Assembly (NCBI RefSeq): GCF_028009165.1
Contig: NW_026611618.1
Span: 186,001-250,000 of the forward strand
DNA from: Akanthomyces muscarius
Taxonomy: Eukaryota; Ascomycota; Sordariomycetes; Hypocreales; Cordycipitaceae
Direction: 5' to 3'
DNA length: 64,000 bases
The translations under genes were made by a program, and so were the position numbers. This document shows, one piece after another, positions 1 through 9,811 of the stretch. The notes beneath the pieces are model-generated. The model saw only the letters and a list, made by a program, of their open reading frames with translations. It searched no databases and was not told where the DNA came from. Each line of letters begins with the position of its first letter. Position 1 is the stretch's first letter.

Positions 1-282
1 AAGTTGATTCGGACAGATTGTGTCGGCGAGTCATCTCCAGCTCTATAGTAGCAAGATCTCCGAGCTAGAGTTTGGGCGGAGTTGTTTATCCATGCAGGAA
101 ATTTCTGAGCCCTCAAGCGAGGACCACGTTTCTGCGCGGAACAACCGCAGATAATGAGAGTAAACAGGGCGGATCCTCCAGTACGGCAAGCTGAGCATGT
201 TGTCGAGTAGATACGGGTATTGACTATCGGCGTGACGCTGATCGAGTCAATCGCCGCTTGAGATTGCCGTAGAGAAGAGATT

Positions 283-615
283 AATTCTGTTTACAGAACT
301 GTCCGCAGCGCGGTTTTACACGCGGAAGTATACGCGTGGCATGTGCGCCGGCAGGCGACGCTGACCGGGCGCAACACCATCTGTGACAGCAAAGACGAGG
401 CGACGTTTGACCTCGCAGCCTTTAAGTGGGCTATCAACAACAGTCGCGCTGCGTTTGACAAGGTATACATATATGCCGAGGTAGCCATACTATCAGGCGG
501 CTTATTAGCGACATTACTAACACTGCGTCTGGCAAGCATGTCATCGGGCAGCTTTAGCCGCACTACCAACGCCGAGGGCATCGACTACCTCCGGTCTGTC
601 CTGCGAAAGGGCTAA
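283..615 (+). pseudogene. possible exon remnant, unidentified
   Basis: An open frame running into position 615 reads like real protein around 300-460: mixed composition, with a stretch ATFDLAAFKWAINNS. It has no convincing ATG. The GTG at 343 is only the first permissive start in the frame. A possible intron begins GTATAC at 461 and carries a TACTAAC-like branch sequence near 515-521, but every acceptor I tried leads soon to a stop. I do not recognise the family. It may be the tail of a gene starting left of the window, a decayed gene, or a chance ORF. Confidence 0.2.
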
Positions 616-1747
616 ACGGTCGAGCTGGTAGAGAACACCAACTCTCACGCTCTCCGCTACATATAGACACAACGTTGCTGCCGTTGCGACGGGGTTTGAA
701 GGGCCTGATAGTCTACGGCCCGCACTTAGTGACCGAAGAGACACTGCGCGGCCATCGGACGCTCGATGGCTGAGAGCTGCACCCTTGCCCGCTGCAGCCA
801 CACGACTCTGAACTGGTTGTTGGCCGGCCACCGCCGTACATGTATCACGCTGCATCATCATCAGGGGCGTACTTACTCCGTATGAGCAGCATGTGTCTGT
901 GGAAATGCAGGCGACTGAGCTTGCCGACTGACTCGGCACAAGTTTGGCATAACAGCAATCATGCTGCCGTTCCAACACGTCGATAGCATTGGGGTGTCAT
1001 TTCACCGCGCAGCGGCAAACTTGGTAAAGGATAAATTACGCAAGATATCTCTCTTTGGTTTTAATGCATAGACTCTGCTGAAAGAGAGCAGAATGCAGCA
1101 AAAGCGCACGATCCTAGACTCGATCGTTGTCGACGCACATAGGATCATGCAATTGGTGTGGTGCTGCTACATAGTAATGACTTTACGCAGCTAAGTTTAT
1201 TAGGCGACCTGAAAATTTTACTCAATGCTGAAATTCGCCAGTTGACGCTTAGCCTAGGCGATCGAACGTCATACCCAAGCGAAGCCAAGATATGGCCGGC
1301 AAAAGTACAAGAATAACCCCCCCCCCCCCCCCCCCCCCCAATTGTGTATTCTCAGTACTGTCACAATCCTTCCCAATTCTTCATAATTCTCTTTTTTCTC
1401 TGAAGTCAATAACAACGAATGATGAGCTATCTTACAGTTGTGGATATTGTAGATTGTGGACAGCTAGTCAGTCGTGAAATTTAGTGCGCCGTAGGCGTCT
1501 CAAGAAGTGCTGTCACTGCTGCGCCATGGAAGTAGCTTCTCTTGTGGAACTTCTTTGCGCTCGGTGGCCACTGCCGAGCGAATCGCAACTCTGCCGATAA
1601 TGAAGAAACCGTGCTACTTTCCTGTTTGAACTCGACGACGAGTTCAATCGGCCCGACACTAACTTCCTGGAAATTTGGAGGCAGATCGCCACCTAGCCAC
1701 CATCCGAAGTGCGGGGTGCGGGGTGCGGGGGAGCGGCACTCACAGAA
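616..1747. other. non-coding stretch left of the transposon
   Basis: No gene can be supported here. The reading frames that are present are short, have poor composition and overlap on both strands. The main visible feature is a 23-base C run at 1317-1339. The stretch ends at the TA target site of the transposon. Confidence 0.5.
1317..1339. repeat. poly-C run (23 nt)
   Basis: Uninterrupted mononucleotide C run in non-coding DNA. Runs this long are prone to length errors in sequencing and to slippage. Confidence 0.9.
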
Positions 1748-1749
1748 TA

Positions 1750-1790
1750 ACGTCGGCCACCCACTTCTTAGCCCTACCCACATCTCGGCG
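1750..1790 (+). repeat. left terminal inverted repeat (41 bp)
   Basis: Begins ACGTCGGCCACCCACTTCTT. It matches the reverse complement of 3545-3585 with one difference at repeat position 21 (A here, G in the right repeat). That is a transition of the RIP type. The TA before it belongs to the target duplication. Confidence 0.95.
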
Positions 1791-2600
1791 CCGTCATTCC
1801 ACCCACTTCAACACCAAACCTACATTACTAGAACTGTGTTTTCTTATATAATTATAATTATCTTAACGTTAAATTTTATATATATAATAATACCTCTTAA
1901 ATATACTAAATAGGCCCTTTAAAATGCTATTTAGGACGTAATTAGCGGCATAAAACTCTATATTACTATATAGCGGTAAGAGGTACTGCGGTTAATAATA
2001 TAGGAACGATTAAAGGGCAGAATATTACGTAAAGAGGCCTTTAAGGGTATATAAAAGCTTCTATTAATATAAGAAGTAGATTTAAGAGGCTAGATATTAA
2101 TTTAGGACGCTTTAAGTAACCTACTAACCTATAAGTAGATCTAGTAGATAGTAGGCGAGTTAGCTAGAGCTAATAGTAATATAGAACTAGTTAGTAAGAA
2201 CTAGATATAAGGCTTTATTAAAAGAAACCTAGAAATTAAGACCTTAAAAGGTAAGAGACTTAATTTTAAAAGGGCTAATAGCATCTTAACTTATATTATA
2301 TAAAGTTTCTTTAAGCTTCTAATAATTAGTACTATTAATAAGATACTCTTAAGTAACTAATATAATATAGATAAGACTAGGCTTATAATAAGTCTCTAAG
2401 AGAACGGCCTAATATTAGGGTTATTATAGAAGAGAATTACCTTAAAGAAGTAGTCTAAAATACGCTATTAGAGTATAATCTTTAAGTATATCTTAGCGCT
2501 AAGTAAGAGCCTTACTCTACTAGTACTATTTAATAGTAAGAGTGTTTAAAAGTAGTAGTTTCCTAAGGAATTAGGCCCTTTTAAAAGCTAGAAGTTTAAA

Positions 2601-2861
2601 GTAATAGCTTAAAGCTAGACTAATAATAAAATCGCTCTCTATTAGTTATAAACTATCTTTATTCTAGAAATAAGACCGTCTTTAAGCTAATACCGCCTTT
2701 TTATTATTAATAGCTATAAAAGCTATTATATAGTAGAATTTTTATATAAATATTATTACTATAATATATACCTTCTATTTCTATTAGCTTATAGCTCTTA
2801 TATTCTTTAACCTCTTAATATAGTAGTATTTAGCTTAATTAAAGCCTATTATTATAAGGAG
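2601..2861 (+). pseudogene. pogo/Fot1 transposase remnant (DDE catalytic region)
   Basis: Read in one continuous + frame, this stretch keeps the order of conserved pogo-family blocks. A degraded N-[DE]-K-I-A-L-x-W segment is followed by the strand holding the second catalytic Asp (codon AAT at 2709, where DGHxSH is expected). Then come EFLYK, a LLF-L-AYSSYIL segment matching the family's LPPHSSHxLQPLD, and VVFSLIKAYY. The third catalytic Asp in the LQPLD position is also read as Asn. Every departure I noted from the family pattern is explained by C-to-T or G-to-A changes, including the in-frame TAA and TAG codons. The rest of the transposase on either side is too eroded for me to delimit. Confidence 0.85.
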
Positions 2862-3544
2862 ATTAGTAACTAGCCTAATAATAATAATTCCTTACCTATT
2901 AGAAAAAGAATTTTTCTTAAAAGTTATACTATTACTAAAATAGCTAGTCTATTAAATTAAAATATTTATACTAAATAGTAAAGGGCTAGCTTATAGCTAG
3001 TTAATATAGTAAAGCTACTAATAAGCAAGTTACTTATTAATCCACTCCTAATAATACTAAAAACACCTCTTTTAGAGCTAAAATTAGCACTTATAGAAGC
3101 CCTACTAGAGATTAAAACACCTACTAATATATATTAACTCTAATACCTTCTTTCTAATAGTATATATCTTTTAACTAGCTAGTATATCTTATAGCTAATA
3201 TAATATAAGATTATAAAGTAATTTTATACCTAATAAGCCTAAATACTCTTCTTAAAATAAGAGAATATAAAACTCTATATAGTAAGGAAGCTATTACTAT
3301 AAAAATAATAGAAGAAAGTTAATTCTAACCCTAATTCTATCTTTATTAAAATTATAGACGTTAAAAACATATATAGCTAGCTTAAAATATAACTAATAGG
3401 GGTTATATACGATATTCTAAGAATTAAAGCTATAAAGTGATTATTTAGTTAATTTTATATCTAATAGTGTATTTATTATATTATTATAATTTTTTTTAGA
3501 TTCGTTATACAGCATCTAGAAAGTGGTGTTAAAGACGCGTGTCG

Positions 3545-3585
3545 CGCCGAGATGTGGGTAGGGCCAAGAAGTGGGTGGCCGACGT
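3545..3585 (-). repeat. right terminal inverted repeat (41 bp)
   Basis: Inverted partner of 1750-1790 with 40 of 41 identical positions. It is followed by TA at 3586-3587, completing the target-site duplication. Similarity continues in scattered form inward, with GGTGTT here against AACACC on the left. Confidence 0.95.
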
Positions 3586-3587
3586 TA

Positions 3588-3680
3588 GTAGCTCGATTTT
3601 TTAGAGTTATTTAAAGTGAATGAGTCCCGGATTATCCGCATTTGCGATGTTGAGTACTTGAAGGAATTGCAGAATTTAGC
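3588..3680 (+). promoter_or_regulatory. residual proximal promoter between transposon and glycosidase
   Basis: Only 93 bp separate the TA duplication from the start codon at 3681. The stretch holds an AT-rich box (TTATTTAAAG near 3608-3617) that could serve as a TATA-like element. All more distal promoter sequence was displaced leftward by the insertion. Confidence 0.4.
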
Positions 3681-5921
3681 ATGATGCTTCTCATTGTCTT
3701 ATGTTCCCTTCTAGGGAGTGTGGTCGCATCAACCAATTCCTCGTGCAAGGCCACGACCCTGCACCTGCGCGACGCCCCGTACGAGAACTATTTTTACTCG
3801 GATTGCCATGTCGATGCCCAGACTGTCATCACAAGCCCACTACCCGAAAGTGATCTGTCAATCATCGGACCGCGTCTTATTGTAGCTTGGCCTGGCGGCA
3901 ACAGCGGCGTGTGCGCATTCTTTGCGCCTCAGAACGGCAAAAATGGCAGTCTAGCTATTGAACTCGTCAACTCGACACTGGGTGCTCCATTGTCGTCATT
4001 TACGCAGAACACATCTTCCAATATTCCAACTACTGGCATCGAGGGAGTCTTGTCATTCAACAGCTCTGCCTCTTTGTCACTAGCCATTCTTGGCAGTGTC
4101 AGAACCATTCGTGACTTTGTGGAAGGCCCGAGCCTCCTCACGCCGTTAATCCAGGATGCGATAAAAGTCCAACGCTTCAATAAAACCGGTGCGCAGATCT
4201 CTCGCTTGTGGCTAGACAATGTCACTACAACGACCCTCACACTCTCGCCCTGGCAGAACGCGGACGGACAGGTCCACGTCGACAACAAGACTGTCAAGTT
4301 CGGAGCCGGCTTCTATCGATTCTCTGCAACTTTCGACTATCCGCAGCTGGTGCAACTCAAACCAAAAGACATTTTGCACAACGATTCAATGTCGCTTGTC
4401 AAGACAGAGCCTGAACAGATTGACGCTTTATCGTTCTTCTCATACTCGGATAAGCTCCTCGCCGGTGGCTGGCGCTTTCTCACATATTTTGGAAGAGATA
4501 GCATGATTTCCGCGCTATTGTTACAGCCCATTCTCAAAACTGGCCCCGGATCAGCAATGGAAGCGGTTCTTGGCGCAGCATTAGAGCGCATCAACAAGAC
4601 TGATGGGACTGTGGCACATGAAGAGACTATTGGCGACTATGCTACTTTTACCAATAGGCAAAATGGCATTTTCGACTCGACAGCGGCCGGTTTTACCTAT
4701 CAAATGATTGATACGGATTACTATTTACCAGTCCTCATGGACAGGTATTTCCAGGGTTCCCCCGACCGTGTGCAGCCACTGTTGAAGACCAAGGCCGGCA
4801 AAGTAAACGTGGCAAACAAAGATATGAGCTGGGGAGACTTGGGCCACAGGCTTGCGTCCAAGATTATGAACATCACGGAGGCGTTTGAAAAGGAGCAGAC
4901 AGCAGCAAATCTGATACATTTGCTAGATGGAGTTCCTGTTGGGCAGTGGCGAGACTCTGAACGTGGTCTGGCGAACGGTCGTATTCCATTTGATGTCAAC
5001 TGCGCACTGGTACCAGCGGCCCTTCGTGCTATTGCCAGCTTGTCAGCCATTTCTGGTGTGTTCCCAAATAATGATGCGCAAATGTGGCGGGCATCAGCAG
5101 AAAAACGAGCAGACGTCTGGCAAAACAAGACGCTGCCGTTCTTCAAATATAGCGACTCTGTCAGGAACAGCACAGCATTTTTGGACAACTATGCCAAGGA
5201 GAATACATTTTATAACGGCCCAACACACGCGGACTCCATGGCAAACTACTCCTCTGGCGACTCAATTGTTGACTACGGACTCGCTTTACCAAGTGCCAAT
5301 CAGTCAGCCCCCATTCGAATCACGCACACTGACACTGCTTTCCGCAATGTGCTACTCTTCAATACGACAGATGACGACAATCAGCTCACTGATTTTATTA
5401 ATTCTACTGCCAATGCAATTTTGCGCCCCTTCCCTGCCGGACTCACTACTCCTATCGGTGTCGTCGTGGCTAACCCAGCACTCTCAGGAGACGCCGCGTT
5501 TATCGCCAACTTTACCAACTCAGCGTACCATGGCACTGTGATCTGGGGCTGGCAGCTTGCTTTTGTTGCGAAGGGATTCGAACTGCAGCTGGGTCGATGC
5601 AGCAATACAACAACCGGTAAATCGAAGCGATCGGCTGCAAAGGCGGCTGCATTCTGCAGAGACAAATACGTCTACGGCGCGCTCAAAGCGGCCTATAATC
5701 GCATTTGGGACGTGATTGAAGACAACAAGGACACATTGCAGTCGGAAGTTTGGAGCTGGACCTACTCCAGAAATGCGACTGGTCGGGATGGGTTCAAGTA
5801 TTCGCCGCTCGGAGTGCTGCCACCGCCTCCAGGCGCAGGTAGCGGTACGGAGAGCGATGTCAGGCAGCTTTGGAGTCTGGTCTTTCTGGCGATGAGTCGC
5901 GATACTCTCTACAAGGATTAG
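3681..5921 (+). CDS. secreted six-hairpin glycosidase-like protein
   Basis: Single-exon gene of 746 residues. Residues 1-16 form a hydrophobic signal peptide (MMLLIVLCSLLGSVVA) followed by a Ser/Asn-rich start of the mature protein. At least a dozen N-x-S/T sequons indicate secretion. A block near residues 262-283, with the core GWRFLTYFGRDS, is followed by an ETIGDYATF segment and Trp/Gly-rich loops. This resembles the (alpha/alpha)6 six-hairpin glycosidases, the fold shared by glucoamylase, trehalase and debranching enzymes. I cannot assign substrate or CAZy family. The C-terminus is rich in Gly/Pro before a short helix. The reading frame is intact despite the adjacent transposon, so the enzyme could work if it is expressed. 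The ATG at 3681 directly precedes the signal peptide; a second ATG follows immediately. Confidence 0.8.
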   Translation: MMLLIVLCSLLGSVVASTNSSCKATTLHLRDAPYENYFYSDCHVDAQTVITSPLPESDLSIIGPRLIVAWPGGNSGVCAFFAPQNGKNGSLAIELVNSTLGAPLSSFTQNTSSNIPTTGIEGVLSFNSSASLSLAILGSVRTIRDFVEGPSLLTPLIQDAIKVQRFNKTGAQISRLWLDNVTTTTLTLSPWQNADGQVHVDNKTVKFGAGFYRFSATFDYPQLVQLKPKDILHNDSMSLVKTEPEQIDALSFFSYSDKLLAGGWRFLTYFGRDSMISALLLQPILKTGPGSAMEAVLGAALERINKTDGTVAHEETIGDYATFTNRQNGIFDSTAAGFTYQMIDTDYYLPVLMDRYFQGSPDRVQPLLKTKAGKVNVANKDMSWGDLGHRLASKIMNITEAFEKEQTAANLIHLLDGVPVGQWRDSERGLANGRIPFDVNCALVPAALRAIASLSAISGVFPNNDAQMWRASAEKRADVWQNKTLPFFKYSDSVRNSTAFLDNYAKENTFYNGPTHADSMANYSSGDSIVDYGLALPSANQSAPIRITHTDTAFRNVLLFNTTDDDNQLTDFINSTANAILRPFPAGLTTPIGVVVANPALSGDAAFIANFTNSAYHGTVIWGWQLAFVAKGFELQLGRCSNTTTGKSKRSAAKAAAFCRDKYVYGALKAAYNRIWDVIEDNKDTLQSEVWSWTYSRNATGRDGFKYSPLGVLPPPPGAGSGTESDVRQLWSLVFLAMSRDTLYKD

Positions 5922-7181
5922 CCGATACAGGCAACGCGATCGTTGTAGCGTGGGGTAAATCGTCATGAGCAAGTTTTGCTCGTTATTCTGCTCATACTCC
6001 CCGCACGCCAAGGCTGTATTCGGGTGCGGCTACACGTGCGCCGAAGATTTATTGCCGTTATCTAGATGATGGAACTTGAAAAGATTTGGGTCATTTCGAG
6101 GTGTATACGACACCAAACTGCCCCTTCTTGTGACTCCAATTTTCCGCGCTGGTCGCCACCCTCCACGCTTCAAAGCACCACGCACGGGTTACAAAACATG
6201 AGAAATAGAAGTAGCGACTTAGTTGCTACTTTTGTCTATTTATCTTCTTCAGTTTTCTAACTCTATTTTATAGTTTGTTCATTGATTTTTCTGATTTTTC
6301 CTAATATTTCTATCTTTCCTACCACTTCTTACCTTCCGAATTGCTTTCGGTTTTTTCCTTTACTTCTTAGCACATCCCCTTTCAACTGTCCCTTATTTTT
6401 ACGACTCCGCTACGGAAGAAAACTATAAAAAATTCCTGTGAGTCCTGGAAAAGCACTCAACAGTTTGCAGCCACCCACGAGCGGTCTGTAACAGGAGTGG
6501 TGTGATGCCCCCGATTTGCCGCAGTGTTGGAGCAACATGCTGAAGGTACAGACAGTATAGCTTGAGGCACATTAAAATGAATTAATAATTTGAAATAGTC
6601 AAACATATCCCTGATTCGCTGCGTTAGATCTTTTTACAATTCAAGAACGATTGACGGCAGGCGAAGGCTCTTGGCACCGTCCGGCAGCCAGGCCGCATCG
6701 CCCGATTCTCGTCGATCACCGTATCACTCCGTCCTGAGCGATACCTCGGCGAGCGCACGGAATTAAATACCCTTCATTCCTTTTTCAGCCCTGCATGGAC
6801 AGCAGAAACATGCACGGAGCCTCCTTGGCGTATTATTAGACGGAGGTGTCGTTCATGCCCACCCACCGCACAGACGTGGGCTTGGACGTTCAACCTCCAT
6901 TCTCGCAGCGCTGATGGCAACGCGCCCTGAAACGGCCACTTTACAGCCTACTAAATAGGAAACAAGTTCTTCAGCATTGAGCGTCGGTGGCCTGTTCGCG
7001 CGGCGCACGGTCAACCAGCCAAACGCTTTTTTTAGCGAGATTTAGGCCGTGAGGCCATCGCGGTATAAAGACGACGTGATGCGCTCACGTTCCTAGCCTT
7101 TAAATCTGTACACCTTCTTTTCATCAGCTTCATTTCACACTCTTTCAAGCTATTCTCTTCATTATATAGATATTTATAACA
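5922..7181. other. intergenic region before the small secreted protein gene
   Basis: 1.26 kb without a supported gene. The left part (about 6230-6440) is T-rich and may hold the glycosidase 3' UTR. The right part is the promoter of the gene at 7182, with a TATA-like GGTATAAAG at 7062-7070 about 115 bp before the ATG. Confidence 0.5.
7062..7070 (+). promoter_or_regulatory. TATA-like box of the small secreted protein gene
   Basis: GGTATAAAG lies about 115 bp upstream of the ATG at 7182. It is followed by a pyrimidine-rich stretch (7108-7160) that looks like a fungal transcription start region. Confidence 0.45.
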
Positions 7182-7601
7182 ATGCGCCTCTCCATCACCG
7201 CCATTTCTCTTCTCGCCGCCGTCGGCTCCGCTGCGCCGCTCGACAAGCGTAAGTTGTTCACCGCAGAAACGGGCGCCGTCAACATTTAGTATGTCCAAAA
7301 CTGATTCTGACCGGAATCTCCAGGCCAGTCAAGCCAGCAGGGCGGCAGCATTCTGGACGGTATCACCAGCCTGTTCGGAAATCTGGGCGGCCACACTCCC
7401 GGCAACGGCGGCAACTATCCCACAAACTCGGGCGGCACAGGCGGCTTCTTGGCTGATTTGCAGGTTCCCGCGGACCACATCAAGTACACCATTACCCCGT
7501 CTAGCGCCGAGGAGGCGATTCCCGCTGCGCAAAACAGCCAGATGAGAGAGGGACACCGCATTGCGCACGTTGCCATCTACAAGGGCCTTGGTGGCAACTA
7601 G
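7182..7601 (+). CDS. small secreted protein, one intron (114 aa)
   Basis: Two exons, 7182-7248 and 7324-7601, are separated by a 75-bp intron (GTAAGT donor, TCTCCAG acceptor; a CTGAC branch-like site lies near the 3' end). The product of 114 residues starts with a clear signal peptide (MRLSITAISLLAAVGSAAP). This is followed by a Lys-Arg dibasic site at the exon junction, typical of Kex2 processing, and then a Gly/Asn/Ser-rich low-complexity part. The C-terminal half (ADLQVPADHIKYTI, ending in IYKGLGGN) is more ordered. The mature protein has no cysteines. I do not recognise a family. It could be an effector-like or cell-wall-associated peptide. The splice restores a single clean frame, and both the TATA box and the signal peptide support it as a real gene. 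Confidence 0.75.
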
Positions 7602-7936
7602 TACTCCGGTGCAGTGATGATATATTTTCGAGTCATTGTATAATTTAATCATACCTTCTATTATAATAATGGTCCTATTAAGTCCTTATAGCCATTGTCG
7701 TGCACGTAATTCATCTCCCAATCATTCTAGGAGCTGTTACTTATCCCCACCAGTAGCATCCCGAGCGTCGGCCTTCTTCTCAACTAGTTTTCGCAATGTG
7801 CAGCGTTCAATGTTGCAAGTCCTCACTTCATTGCGAAATTCATTCATAGGAGAAGAGGGCGATAGATAGGCTACTAGATGACCCCAGCCAGGACCGCAAG
7901 CAAACGAGGGATCAATGCGGCAGATGACCCGCTGTC
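7602..7936. other. intergenic, no gene seen
   Basis: 335 bp between the small secreted protein gene and the broken gene on the other strand. AT-rich at first, consistent with 3' UTRs of two convergent genes. No gene or repeat seen. Confidence 0.4.
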
Positions 7937-8488
7937 TTAGCACCAGCCCGTCATCCAAATGCGGGCACTTGATAAGTCCATCCTGACTCTGATGCCATCG
8001 AACTGGACGTCGAAGCCATGCCGAAGAGATGCACAGCGGCCCGTGGTACTGATGTGCCCGTTTCCGGTCACGCGTTCCCTTTGCGCTTTTGAGAGATCGG
8101 AGCAAAGTTGCCAGCGCCCCTGCGGCCCTTGGTGTGAAGCTGAAAGTCAATCCAAGCAGTCGCAGATGTTCGGGTCAGAGGCCATCATCAGATCTACAGA
8201 ATCAAAATCCTCCCAGTTTACCCAGCTCCCTGTGTCGGGCATATTCCTCATAACAGCCGCCCGCGGCGGATGCTGCAAGGGCAAGTTTTTCCGGAGGGAA
8301 GACGAGTAAATTTGAGCTGAAAGTTGCAACCCAGAGGCATTTGGAGTTCTTCTGACTTTATCCTGTGGCACTGAATATATGCATATGATTACTGCTGCAA
8401 TCGCACATATAACAGTCAGGCGTTTCTGTAAGGTGCCTTTCTCGAAAGGAGTAACGGATGATCCCATTTCTCTCTTTATGCGTGTCAA
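7937..8488 (-). pseudogene. broken small membrane protein gene (in-frame TGA)
   Basis: On the minus strand an ATG at 8488 opens a frame encoding a short cytoplasmic N-terminus, one hydrophobic helix (RLTVICAIAAVIICIYSV, about residues 23-40) and a lumenal part with GSWVNWEDFD and NICDCLD. A TGA at 8147-8149 interrupts it. The same frame then stays open, with plausible composition (HGFDVQFDGIRVRM, SSARIWMTGWC), to a TAA at 7937-7939. The total is 184 codons with one stop. The stop could have come from CGA or TGG by a single transition. A weak alternative intron (GTAGAT...TTTCAG, 58 bp) would remove the stop but shift the frame to an early end. I do not recognise the family. Either a young pseudogene, or a truncated 113-residue protein. 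Confidence 0.35.
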
Positions 8489-8950
8489 AGTTTCAAAAGG
8501 CTCTCGAGATCAAGCGTAGCCCGTAGCCATGAGGATCACGAGGATGTAATCCGGGAGTCGCACGAGAAGGCCGCAGCAGTAATTGTGGTGAGCATTCTGA
8601 TGTTGAGGCATGTCCGAAAACGACGCTGTCGCGGGTAGATTGTACCCTCTGTGGTAGCCAGCAGCAAGCTCGCCTGCGCATGCCGGCAAACTGAGCTTGC
8701 TGCGTTTTATGACCAAACAACTGATACGCTCGAACGAATTTTTAACTGCATTTTCTAAGGCCGCTTTGTGCACCATGTTGCGATCTGCGCCAGTGCTGTT
8801 AAGCTTGAGCCTAAGTTGTCTCCCAGGGCGTCTCTGGGGTTTGGACAAGTCCGACAAACCCCCGCTTCGCTGATGTCACTCCGGCCGGGCGTTCAGCAAC
8901 CACTCGCACCATCCCCATTCTTACGAAATTATTTGTTGTACAGCATCGAA
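8489..8950. other. divergent intergenic region upstream of GST
   Basis: 462 bp between the minus-strand broken gene and the GST. The frame that enters the GST from 8768 has no support upstream of the conserved start at 8951, so it is 5' UTR or promoter. Confidence 0.45.
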
Positions 8951-9811
8951 ATGAGCGAACCTAACACCAAGCGCTTGAAAACTAGCAATGATGCCGAGTA
9001 TGAATTGATATACTGGCCTGGCATCCCTGGCCGCGGCGAATTCGTGAGGCTGCTGTTCGAGGAGGCTGGCGTGCCATACAAGGATTATGCACGCACCGCC
9101 GACGAAGCTGTCGCCAAGGTGCTCGCTCTGACCGACACGAATAACATCGGCGACGAAACCAATCCTCCTATTCTCGCACCGCCAGTGCTGAAACATGGCG
9201 AGGTTGTTCTCAGCCAGATGCCGAACATTCTCATCTACCTCGCGCCAAAGCTCGGCCTGTCGCCCCCTGCGACAGAGATAGCATTCTATCACCTGAACCA
9301 GGCTTCCCTAACAATCTTGGATGGGTTTTCGAACGAGGTCCACGACACTCACCATCCGATTGCCACTTCTCTGCGCTACGAAGACCAGAAGGATGAAGCC
9401 AAGAAGCGCTCAAAGGCATTTATCGAGGAGCGCGCGCCTAAATTTCTCGGCTACGTGCAGAGGCTTCTTCACTCCAAGACGAGCGGAAACGGGCCATGGC
9501 TTTACGGCGACAGCTTGACATATGTCGACCTTGTCCTTTTCCAGGTATGTGAGACCGCGCATCTCGAGGACGCAGACTGACAGAGACAGTGCATCGACGG
9601 CACGTCGTACGCATTCCCCAAGACAATGTCTCAGCTCAAGAGTTCGGGTAAATACGATGCCGTCTTCGAGCTGTACGAGGCTGTCAAAGAGCGGCCAAAC
9701 ATCAAGTCCTACCTGGCAAGCAATCGGCGCACCAACTACGGCGACGGAATCTGGCGTCACTACCCAGAGCTGGAAGAGACGATTGAGGTCGAGGTGAATC
9801 TAAAGGAATAG
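8951..9811 (+). CDS. glutathione S-transferase
   Basis: Two exons, 8951-9544 and 9590-9811, with a 45-bp intron (GTATGT...CTGACAGAGACAG) give 271 residues. A short charged leader (SEPNTKRLKTS) precedes the thioredoxin-fold GST_N domain (ELIYWPGIPGRGEFVRLLFEE, about residues 18-100). The catalytic Tyr is expected in the YWPG segment, and LSQMPNI matches the usual glutathione-contacting SQ[ST] loop position. The alpha-helical GST_C domain follows, with WLYGDSLTYVDLVLFQ spanning the splice junction region and a C-terminal RPNIKSYLASNRR segment. It conjugates glutathione to electrophiles in the cytosol; substrate unknown. Sigma/alpha-like GSTs of this type are common in ascomycetes. I chose the ATG at 8951 because upstream sequence in the same frame lacks conserved features. 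Confidence 0.9.

Larger units (their letters stand above)
1750..3585 (+). mobile_element. RIP-degraded pogo/Fot1-type (Tc1/mariner) DNA transposon
   Basis: The element is 1,836 bp long, a normal size for fungal pogo/Fot1 elements. It is bounded by 41-bp terminal inverted repeats (1750-1790 and 3545-3585) and flanked on both sides by TA (1748-1749 and 3586-3587), the target duplication of the Tc1/mariner superfamily. The interior is extremely AT-rich and full of TA steps. For example, 2401-2460 contains no CA and no TG dinucleotide, as expected after repeat-induced C-to-T mutation at CpA on both strands. A pogo transposase can still be read on the + strand (see 2601-2861), with many in-frame stops and both visible catalytic Asp positions changed to Asn. 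The element is therefore dead. Its right end lies 95 bp before the ATG of the glycosidase gene. Confidence 0.93.
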
